This document shows positions 6,553 through 11,683 of a stretch of 11,683 nucleotides of DNA, piece after piece. The DNA lies in assembly GCA_934216375.1 (NCBI GenBank), contig CAKQBP010000024.1, positions 1 to 11,683 on the forward strand, in the 5' to 3' direction. The translations under genes were made by a program, and so were the position numbers. Numbering within the stretch: the stretch's first letter is position 1; each line of letters starts with the position of its first letter. Under the pieces are notes generated by a model. That model made no database searches. It was given only the letters and a program-made list of their open reading frames with translations, and had not been told where the DNA came from. Origin of the DNA: an uncultured Veillonella sp. (GTDB taxonomy: Bacteria; Bacillota; Negativicutes; Veillonellales; Veillonellaceae).

Positions 6553-7350
6553 ATGTCCTTATTTACATCAGAGGAAGAGAAGATGCTGTCTTTTGATGAA
6601 TATATGGCCTCGTTTGATGTGGATCGGGTAGCAAAAGTACAGCAGTTTGTGGACTGGCTCGGTCAATATAGGGGCGAGTTTGTTCACAATCCGTGGGGTG
6701 AGGTGAATCCTGATATTGAAATTGTGAGGTCTGATTTTGATGCGGCTCAAGTGCGTCGGAACAATTTGATGGCGTATTTGTTGCCGCGGTTGGGACGTTC
6801 CAAAATTTTTGTAGTGGCGGAGGCTGTCGGATATCAAGGAGGACGCTTTTCGGGTATTGCCATTACTTGTGAACGTATGTTGCTGGATAAACATAAAACG
6901 ATTCGGGCGCATCAGATAACGCCTGTTACATTACAAAGAACCAGTTCCCCTGTGAGTTCTATGCTGAAACGGACTCAACAGGAACAGGGCTTCAACGAGC
7001 CTACAGACACGGTGGTGTGGAGCGCAATCATTGAACAAGGTATTGATCCATACGATGCGTTGCTGTGGAATATATTTCCCTTTCACCCTCATAAGTCGGG
7101 TGAACCGCTTACTAACCGAACACCAACAGAGACAGAGCAACAATTGGGTTGGGACTATACGAACCGGTTGTTGGAGTTACACGCTGAATTAGGTGGGCCT
7201 GAGCCTCTCATACTTGCGGTAGGACAAAAATCCGCTGATACGATGGGCCGATTTGGTCTTTCCGCTATCGGACTTAGACATCCTGCTAACGGCGGAACTA
7301 ATTTATATCGTGAAGGTTTTGCTAAAGCTGTAGAGAGAGTTTTGAGATAG
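6553..7350 (+). CDS. uracil-DNA-glycosylase-superfamily protein
   Basis: This 265-residue soluble protein carries the landmarks of the UDG fold. 'VVAEAVGYQGGRFSGIAIT' (87-105) corresponds to the GEAPG...G.PF active-site motif. 'WNIFPFHPH' (172-180) lies before 'NRTPT' (188-192). 'AVGQKSADT' (222-230) and the distal 'LRHPANGG' (241-248) match the HPS-like leucine-loop motif. These enzymes excise uracil or other damaged bases. The first motif reads AEAVG rather than GEAPG, so catalytic competence and family number are uncertain, and a diverged nucleic-acid-binding role is possible. No Cys cluster of the family-4 iron-sulfur type is present (only Cys106). The start is ATG 6553, with a strong GGGGGAGAG SD. 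The next gene begins 12 nt after its stop. Confidence 0.72.
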   Translation: MSLFTSEEEKMLSFDEYMASFDVDRVAKVQQFVDWLGQYRGEFVHNPWGEVNPDIEIVRSDFDAAQVRRNNLMAYLLPRLGRSKIFVVAEAVGYQGGRFSGIAITCERMLLDKHKTIRAHQITPVTLQRTSSPVSSMLKRTQQEQGFNEPTDTVVWSAIIEQGIDPYDALLWNIFPFHPHKSGEPLTNRTPTETEQQLGWDYTNRLLELHAELGGPEPLILAVGQKSADTMGRFGLSAIGLRHPANGGTNLYREGFAKAVERVLR

Positions 7351-7362
7351 AAGGTATTACAT

Positions 7363-8439
7363 ATGAAACGATATTGTGAATCCTGCCGTCAGTATTGTGA
7401 CGAGGCGGCCATGTTCTGTCCGCATTGCGGGCAGTATACGACTGCGGTGGAGGTTGAGAGAATTGCACCGGAAGGGGATATTATCTATCCGCTGGCGCAT
7501 TATCAGTTGAGTTACAAGGATACATTTCTCCATGTGGTGGGCCGCAAATTTATGAATTCAGATGGCCGTGCGTCCAGAGGGGAATTTTTGCGGTTCTTTT
7601 TGATGTGGATTTTAGTTATCACTGGAATTCTGGCCCTTTCTTATGGGCTTACGGTGGTGCTTCATACAGGTATTTACTTAATCCTGTTGGTATGGATGTT
7701 AGTGACAATCATCGGTCTTGTCTCGTTGATTCCGTTGGGCTCTCTATGCATCCGTCGCCTTCATGATACCGGTAAAAGCAGTGACCATCTGTTTTTAATC
7801 TTAATTCCTTTCATCGGACCGATTATTCTATTTGTTCTACTGTGTAAGAAAGGCGAACTGAAGGCCAATCAATATGGTGAGGCGTTGAGGAACATCATTA
7901 TCGATAAACGGTTGGCATCTATTATGAAAGTATCGCCTACGAGCAGCGCTTTCACTACTCGAATTCTCGTTGCATTGCTGGTGAGTGCTATCTGTGTATG
8001 CAGTGTTTCGACTCGTTATATGGGCCCGGAAAATGAACTGGATCCGGGCGGATGGTTTACGAATATCATCGTCGGTCAAGGCAGTGATGAAGCTGCACGG
8101 GATGTTGTTCACGGTTATTTTGACGCCGTCAATGAAAAGAACTATGATAAGGCTTTCACCTATGTTACCAATCAGGCTAAGACGAATCCCGTAGAAAAGC
8201 AGAAATGGATGGAATCTATGATGTCGGCGCCGAAGGTGGTTGTCGGGTCCTTAGGCACGAGTCGTATCAGTCGTATAAATAGCATGAAACGCATCATTTA
8301 CGAAGCGGATCTGCAAGTCACTAAACCCGGAGATGGCGCGGTTGAGGCTGCGCACATGACACGCTACATATCTCTCGTCGAAGAAAATGGCGAATGGCAT
8401 ATTGAAGGGTTTTATAAAAGTATGCCAGATGATAAATAA
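7363..8439 (+). CDS. zinc-ribbon / DUF805 membrane protein with extracytoplasmic C-terminal domain
   Basis: This 358-residue protein has three parts. An N-terminal zinc ribbon has Cys5, Cys8, Cys19 and Cys22 (CESC...CPHC). A DUF805 membrane module follows (about 62-180), with 'DGRASRGEFLRFF' (67-79), two or three hydrophobic segments (81-99, 103-128, 143-161) and the hallmark 'RRLHDTGKSS' (131-140). After another hydrophobic segment (200-215) comes a soluble domain (about 241-355) of NTF2/DUF4878 character: 'ARDVVHGYFDAVNEKNYDKA' (245-264) and 'NGEWHIEGFY' (342-351). The function is unknown; zinc-ribbon-plus-membrane layouts often sense or organise envelope state. AAGG (7351-7354) is a modest SD 8 nt from the ATG. 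It is co-transcribed with the UDG-like gene and ends in the terminator at 8452. Confidence 0.82.
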   Translation: MKRYCESCRQYCDEAAMFCPHCGQYTTAVEVERIAPEGDIIYPLAHYQLSYKDTFLHVVGRKFMNSDGRASRGEFLRFFLMWILVITGILALSYGLTVVLHTGIYLILLVWMLVTIIGLVSLIPLGSLCIRRLHDTGKSSDHLFLILIPFIGPIILFVLLCKKGELKANQYGEALRNIIIDKRLASIMKVSPTSSAFTTRILVALLVSAICVCSVSTRYMGPENELDPGGWFTNIIVGQGSDEAARDVVHGYFDAVNEKNYDKAFTYVTNQAKTNPVEKQKWMESMMSAPKVVVGSLGTSRISRINSMKRIIYEADLQVTKPGDGAVEAAHMTRYISLVEENGEWHIEGFYKSMPDDK

Positions 8440-8451
8440 TGAAATGCTTTG

Positions 8452-8478
8452 GGGCGGTTCAATTTGAGCCGCCCTTTT
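8452..8478 (+). terminator. GC-rich rho-independent terminator of the UDG-like/DUF805 unit
   Basis: GGGCGGTTC (8452-8460) pairs with GAGCCGCCC (8466-8474), including one G-T wobble, with a short AT loop and then TTTT (8475-8478). It lies 12 nt after the DUF805 gene stop. Confidence 0.92.
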
Positions 8479-8530
8479 AAGTAGTAGTAAAATTTTATGT
8501 TACTTTTAATGAATCAAGCGTAGAACTCTT

Positions 8531-8557
8531 TTGTTTATGTTGTTTTTATGTTATAAT
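8531..8557 (+). promoter_or_regulatory. extended -10 promoter for RNase J
   Basis: TGTTATAAT (8549-8557) is a perfect TGn-TATAAT extended -10. TTGTTT (8531-8536) is a partial -35 with a short 15-nt spacer, so the TGn element probably carries the recognition. The expected start is near 8564, giving a leader of about 270 nt. Confidence 0.78.
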
Positions 8558-8563
8558 GAGCAC

Positions 8564-8834
8564 AACGTATGAAAGTGAGGCTTTCATCAAAACAGATCGG
8601 ACTATATTGCACTGCGTATCGGATTGAGATAAAAACAGAGGTCTCTTACGGTTGAAGCATCTGATAGTGCACTATACTCATTTGCTGCGGCAAATGGCAC
8701 ACAAACTAGGAACGGCAAAATTTGATAGCGCATTTTTGCGCCCATTTGACGAGACGCTAGTATAATAGCGCCTTTTTCTTTGTGTGACATTTCCTCGTGG
8801 CATAGATCAATTCAAGTGATAGGTGAGAAAAACT
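8564..8834 (+). promoter_or_regulatory. structured 5' leader of RNase J, possible autoregulatory element or small RNA
   Basis: Perfect stem-loops recur. ATGAAAG/CTTTCAT (8569-8575/8581-8587) sits at the transcript 5' end. CATTTGC-TGCG-GCAAATG spans 8679-8696. GCGCA-TTTT-TGCGC spans 8728-8741. A 12-bp palindrome ATAGTGCACTAT lies at 8664-8675; its left half can instead pair with TGCACT at 8608-8613. CGCTA (8755-8759) can pair either upstream with TAGCG (8726-8730) or downstream with TAGCG (8766-8770); the latter hairpin is followed by CCTTTTT, so the two states look like antiterminator and terminator. A 28-codon ORF (8569-8655) lacks an SD. I recognise no known riboswitch or T-box. Endoribonucleases such as RNase E control their own mRNA through leader structure, so autoregulation is a reasonable inference. 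Confidence 0.5.
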
Positions 8835-10997
8835 ATGTTAAATAAATTAATGAACAAAATTTTAGGAGGAACTGTGAATACAACAGATAATCAGGTTACT
8901 GCGCAAGTGAAAGCAGAACCGACAGTAGCAAAAGACGCTACTCTTACAGCTGCGGCTGAAGGCGAGCAAAAACAAACGCGTCGCCGTACAAATACACGCC
9001 GCCCTGCTGGCGAAGGTCGTACGCGCCAACAAACAGCTGGTGAAGGTGCAACACGCCAACGCCGGTCTACAAATACTCGTACAAGTGCGAATAGTGGTCG
9101 TACTAATACGACTCGCCGTACAAATACACGCCGCAATGTGGAACAAGGTGAAGGTCAAGAACGCAAAACTCGCCAAACTCGTGCACCGCGTGGTGAAAAT
9201 ACACGTAATGCGCGTACTAATAATGGTCGCAATGGCCAAAATGGTCAGAACCGCAATAATAACCGCCCAAATAACCGTTCCACGGGTTGGAATAATCAAG
9301 AGGAACAAGTAGAATTAGTCGGTCGTACGCCAAATGGCGCCAACAAGGGCAAATTCCAAATCATTCCACTAGGTGGTCTTGGTGAAATCGGCAAAAATAT
9401 GACCATCTTCCAATACGAGGACGAAATTATCGTTCTTGACTCTGGTCTTGCGTTCCCTAGTGAAGATATGCTTGGCGTAGACATCGTTATTCCTGATATG
9501 AGCTATATCATCGAGAATAAGGATCGCGTGAAAGCTGTCGTAATTACACATGGTCACGAGGACCATATCGGCTCCTTGGCGTACCTTATGAAAGAAATTA
9601 GTTGCCCAGTATATGCAACAAATCTCGTTTGTGGCTTAATTGAAGGCAAGTTTAAAGAACATAAGGTATCTCCAAAATGTCTTCGTACGATTGCTGCCGG
9701 CGATGAAGTTCAAATTGGTCAAGTGACTGTTGGTTTCATCCAAACAAATCACTCCATTCCTGACTCCTGCGCTGTATACTTTAATACACCAATCGGAACA
9801 ATTCTTCATACAGGGGACTTTAAAATTGACCAAACCCCAGTTGATGGCCGTTTGATGGATATGCACAAATTTGCTGAGCTCGGTAACAAAGGCGTATTAG
9901 CGCTATTATCGGACTCTACAAATGTAGAAAAACCAGGTACTACCGGTTCTGAAAGTTCTGTAGGTCCTGCGATTAAACAAGCCGTTGGAGAAGCGAAGGG
10001 ACGCGTTGTTCTGGCAACATTTGCATCCAACGTATCCCGTATTCAACAAGCTATTGATGCGGCGGTTATGTTCAACCGTAAGGTTGTAGTTATGGGCCGT
10101 AGCATGGTCAATGTTACAGAAATTGCCCAAGAGCGCGGATACTTGAATATTCCACCAAATACAATCATCGACGTTGATGTAATGCACAACTACACAGATG
10201 ATCAAATCATGATCTTAACAACTGGTTCTCAAGGTGAACCGATGGCAGGCTTGTCCCGTATGGCAACAAGCAACCATCGCACTGTAGAATTGGCACCGAA
10301 TGATACTGTTATCATTTCTGCTACACCAATTCCAGGCAACGAAGGTGCTGTAGGTAGAACTATCGATAACTTGCTTCGTTTAGGTTGTAATGTGGTATAT
10401 GGTAAAGACCGTGGTATTCACGTATCTGGCCATGCGAGCCAAGAAGAGCTTAAAACAATGCTTAACCTTGTTCGTCCAGAATACTTCATCCCGGTTCATG
10501 GTGAGTACCGCATGTTGCGTCGTCATGGTGAACTTGGTGTGGCTATGGGCGTAGATCCTAAGAAAGTCCTTATCGGCGATAATGGTCAAATCTTTGAATT
10601 TGATAAAGATGGTGGTCGCAAAGGTGGCCGCGTACAAGCTGGCGCTATCTTCGTTGATGGCCTTGGTGTTGGTGACGTAGGTAATATCGTTATCCGTGAC
10701 CGTCAACAATTGGCACAAGAAGGTATGGTTATCGTCGTTATGGCGATGGACAAAGCTTCCGGTACTATCGTAGCTGGTCCAGACCTCGTATCTCGTGGCT
10801 TCGTATACGTTCGTGATGCAGAAGAACTCATGCTTGCTGCAGAACGCCGCGTAGAACAAGTCCTTGATGATTGCGAAATGCAACGCATCAAAGACTGGAC
10901 AACAATTAAACAAAACGTACGCGATGCATTGGGTAAATTCTTCTATGATAAAACTCGTCGTCGCCCTATGATCTTGCCAATTATTCAAGACGTATAA
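8835..10997 (+). CDS. rnj: Ribonuclease J with arginine-rich disordered N-terminal extension
   Basis: RNase J is a zinc-dependent metallo-beta-lactamase/beta-CASP nuclease (5'-3' exonuclease plus endonuclease) for mRNA decay and rRNA maturation. Numbering from ATG 8835 (720 residues), the core starts at 'KFQIIPLGGLGEIGKNM' (173-189). Metal ligands lie in HGHEDH (239-244), His306 of 'TNHSIPD' and Asp328 of 'HTGDFK'. The beta-CASP region has 'GRSM' (421-424), 'TTGSQGE' (462-468) and 'SGHAS' (531-535), then 'PVHGEYR' (553-559) and the C-terminal dimerisation domain. Typical RNase J proteins have about 555 residues; the excess is an extension in which residues 49-148 contain 26 Arg plus many Asn, Gly, Thr and Gln, with almost no hydrophobics. 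SD AGGTGAG (8821-8827) supports ATG 8835 over GTG 8823. A second start, GTG 8874, also has an SD. The gene stands alone between its own promoter and terminator. Confidence 0.95.
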   Translation: MLNKLMNKILGGTVNTTDNQVTAQVKAEPTVAKDATLTAAAEGEQKQTRRRTNTRRPAGEGRTRQQTAGEGATRQRRSTNTRTSANSGRTNTTRRTNTRRNVEQGEGQERKTRQTRAPRGENTRNARTNNGRNGQNGQNRNNNRPNNRSTGWNNQEEQVELVGRTPNGANKGKFQIIPLGGLGEIGKNMTIFQYEDEIIVLDSGLAFPSEDMLGVDIVIPDMSYIIENKDRVKAVVITHGHEDHIGSLAYLMKEISCPVYATNLVCGLIEGKFKEHKVSPKCLRTIAAGDEVQIGQVTVGFIQTNHSIPDSCAVYFNTPIGTILHTGDFKIDQTPVDGRLMDMHKFAELGNKGVLALLSDSTNVEKPGTTGSESSVGPAIKQAVGEAKGRVVLATFASNVSRIQQAIDAAVMFNRKVVVMGRSMVNVTEIAQERGYLNIPPNTIIDVDVMHNYTDDQIMILTTGSQGEPMAGLSRMATSNHRTVELAPNDTVIISATPIPGNEGAVGRTIDNLLRLGCNVVYGKDRGIHVSGHASQEELKTMLNLVRPEYFIPVHGEYRMLRRHGELGVAMGVDPKKVLIGDNGQIFEFDKDGGRKGGRVQAGAIFVDGLGVGDVGNIVIRDRQQLAQEGMVIVVMAMDKASGTIVAGPDLVSRGFVYVRDAEELMLAAERRVEQVLDDCEMQRIKDWTTIKQNVRDALGKFFYDKTRRRPMILPIIQDV
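8864..8876 (+). promoter_or_regulatory. internal SD and alternative GTG start in RNase J
   Basis: AGGAGG (8864-8869) lies 4 nt before an in-frame GTG (8874-8876), which would start a protein MNTTDNQVTAQ..., 13 residues shorter. This SD is a better match to the anti-SD than the one serving ATG 8835, though its spacing is short. Either start, or both, could be used; the nuclease core and the disordered extension are unaffected. Confidence 0.4.
8981..9134 (+). repeat. repeats coding the RNase J basic extension
   Basis: A 22-nt stretch is repeated exactly at 8981-9002 and 9113-9134, encoding part of RRTNTRR twice. Between them, 9006-9030 and 9036-9060 are diverged tandem units of 30-nt period that encode AGEGRTRQ and AGEGATRQ. 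Such in-frame repeats are prone to slippage, so the extension length may vary among strains. Confidence 0.7.
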
Positions 10998-11012
10998 TCT
11001 TATATAATACAG

Positions 11013-11044
11013 AAAAGTACCGCACCTCATGGTGTGGTACTTTT
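11013..11044 (+). terminator. rho-independent terminator of RNase J
   Basis: AAAAGTACCGCACC (11013-11026) pairs with GGTGTGGTACTTTT (11031-11044), 14 bp with one G-T wobble and loop TCAT. The symmetric A4/T4 ends allow termination in both directions. It starts 15 nt after the RNase J stop. Confidence 0.92.
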
Positions 11045-11115
11045 GGCATTTTGAAAGAGAAATAAAAACTACCATTAATAGCATTGCTATCGCATTCGTC
11101 TACTATATGGGGTAT

Positions 11116-11144
11116 TTGAAGTTACCCTTTTAAACTGTTATAAT
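11116..11144 (+). promoter_or_regulatory. promoter for the DUF2232 gene
   Basis: TTGAAG (11116-11121), N17, TATAAT (11139-11144), with TGT directly before the -10 (extended -10). This is the same TGTTATAAT core as the RNase J promoter. The expected start is near 11151. A small hairpin GGGTA/TACCC (11110-11114/11123-11127) overlaps the -35 and could act as an operator, but is short. Confidence 0.78.
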
Positions 11145-11190
11145 TAAAAGATACCAATCAATATATCTTCTTATGTAAGAATGGTGATTT

Positions 11191-11683
11191 ATGAATAAAA
11201 CAAATACAAGAGCGATGGTGGAAACAGCATTTGTATCGGCCATTGTTGTTATGTTAACTATAGTAGGATTGACAGTGCCCTTTCTTAGTTTGCTTGCAAC
11301 CTTGGTTGCGCCATCTGGGATTGCACTGATTGGCATTCGTTGGGGTAGTCGATATAGTTGTGCCGCATCAGTGGTAGCTTTTGTCCTCGTTTCACTTTTA
11401 GTAGGCCCATTAATGGCAATGGCTACTATTTTGGCATATTCTTTGCCGAGTATTTTCCTTGGAGAAGCTTTCAGAGCAAATTGGTCTTTTGGTAAGCTTA
11501 TCGTTATACCTGCTATTGCACTTACTTTAACGAGCCTTATAGGAATTTTAATTTCTGCAGGCCTCACATCTTTTGACTTATCTCAGATTAGTCGAATGAT
11601 TGATGTGGATCTTAAGAATGCTATAATTGAGTCTGTAAAGCAGCAACCTATGACACAAGAACAGATGGATGCATATATTAACC
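11191..11683 (+). CDS. DUF2232 (YybS-like) multispanning membrane protein, 3' end cut by window
   Basis: The frame is open from ATG 11191 to the end (164 codons). It starts MNKTNTRAMVETAFVSAI and continues with hydrophobic segments at about 12-30, 31-51, 57-77, 78-96 and 106-126, followed by a more polar helix-rich stretch (127-164). The start 'TRAMVETAFVSAIVVMLT', the 'PFLSLLATLVAPSGIALIGIRWG' segment and the later 'LPSIFLGEAF' fit the DUF2232/YybS family of unknown function. In Bacillus subtilis yybS lies beside gdpP (yybT), rplI and dnaC, so a c-di-AMP phosphodiesterase gene is a fair guess for what follows; it is not visible here. The SD is weak (GGTGA, 3 nt from ATG), but no other in-frame start is better. 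The strand is supported by the dedicated promoter. Confidence 0.8.
   Translation, partial: MNKTNTRAMVETAFVSAIVVMLTIVGLTVPFLSLLATLVAPSGIALIGIRWGSRYSCAASVVAFVLVSLLVGPLMAMATILAYSLPSIFLGEAFRANWSFGKLIVIPAIALTLTSLIGILISAGLTSFDLSQISRMIDVDLKNAIIESVKQQPMTQEQMDAYIN

Noticed and set aside
8569..8655. 28-codon + strand ORF at the start of the RNase J leader
   Set aside because: Its ATG is about 5 nt from the predicted transcript start, has no SD and is buried in a hairpin; kept only as a note in the leader entry.
8755..8777. Independent terminator in the RNase J leader
   Set aside because: The stem is 5 bp and separated from the U run by CC, so it is too weak to call alone; discussed as a possible attenuator.
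8602..8790. 62-codon open frame on the - strand in the RNase J leader
   Set aside because: There is no SD or promoter in the right place and it coincides with leader hairpins; its hydrophobic stretch is not persuasive alone.
8981..9134. CRISPR array
   Set aside because: Only two exact copies at unequal context, in frame inside a coding region with coding-periodic spacing.
8862..9308. 148-codon open frame on the - strand opposite the RNase J tail
   Set aside because: It is rich in Thr, Ile, Ala and Cys only because it is the complement of Arg/Asn/Thr codons; it shows no family features.
10380..11084. 234-codon open frame on the - strand across the RNase J 3' half
   Set aside because: It is antisense to a clearly conserved nuclease, crosses the terminator hairpin, has no recognisable motif and reflects codon bias of the + gene.
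11130..11567. 145-codon open frame on the - strand over the last gene
   Set aside because: The + strand has a dedicated promoter and a DUF2232-like hydrophobic pattern; the - strand translation looks like a shadow.

Overview
The window looks like a chromosomal segment from a low-to-moderate G+C, diderm member of the Firmicutes (Negativicutes), most plausibly Veillonella or a close relative. Three things support this. A Firmicutes-type RNase J is followed by a DUF2232 (YybS-like) gene. An ArnT/PMT-type glycosyltransferase and a FecCD/FecE-type importer suggest a cell with an outer membrane. AT-rich intergenic regions carry sigma-70-like promoters and strong SD sites. The genus is an inference, because no rRNA or species marker is present. 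All convincing genes are on the + strand.

Layout: (1) 1-830 is the end of an iron/cobalamin-type ABC importer operon: the last codons of a FecCD-like permease overlap by ATGA with its ATPase, and two hairpins follow. (2) 1083-3312 is a two-gene unit of a DedA-family membrane protein and an ArnT/PMT-like lipid-linked-sugar glycosyltransferase, closed by a strong terminator. (3) 3482-6288 is a self-contained NitT/TauT/SsuABC-type importer cassette (binding protein, permease, ATPase). It has its own consensus promoter, a leader with an SD-masking hairpin and a possible 13-codon uORF, and a large nested hairpin with 19-bp inverted arms at its end. (4) 6553-8478 is a two-gene unit: a uracil-DNA-glycosylase-superfamily protein and a zinc-ribbon/DUF805 membrane protein, with a GC-rich terminator. 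(5) 8531-11044 is a single RNase J gene with a strong extended -10 promoter, a roughly 270-nt structured leader and an unusual arginine-rich disordered N-terminal extension. (6) From 11116 a new promoter drives a DUF2232 membrane protein that runs off the window.

Functionally this is mostly ordinary core and transport gene content. In unit 2 a probable lipid-carrier flippase sits beside an enzyme family that consumes undecaprenyl-phosphate sugars, which suggests envelope glycan modification. The transporter in unit 3 has no pathway gene nearby to name its substrate. The most unusual sequence is the RNase J gene: its leader has several perfect hairpins and a mutually exclusive pairing, and its protein carries a basic low-complexity tail of the kind associated with RNA binding or condensate formation. 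The nested hairpin at 6176-6288 is the best candidate for an undescribed mobile or structured element.
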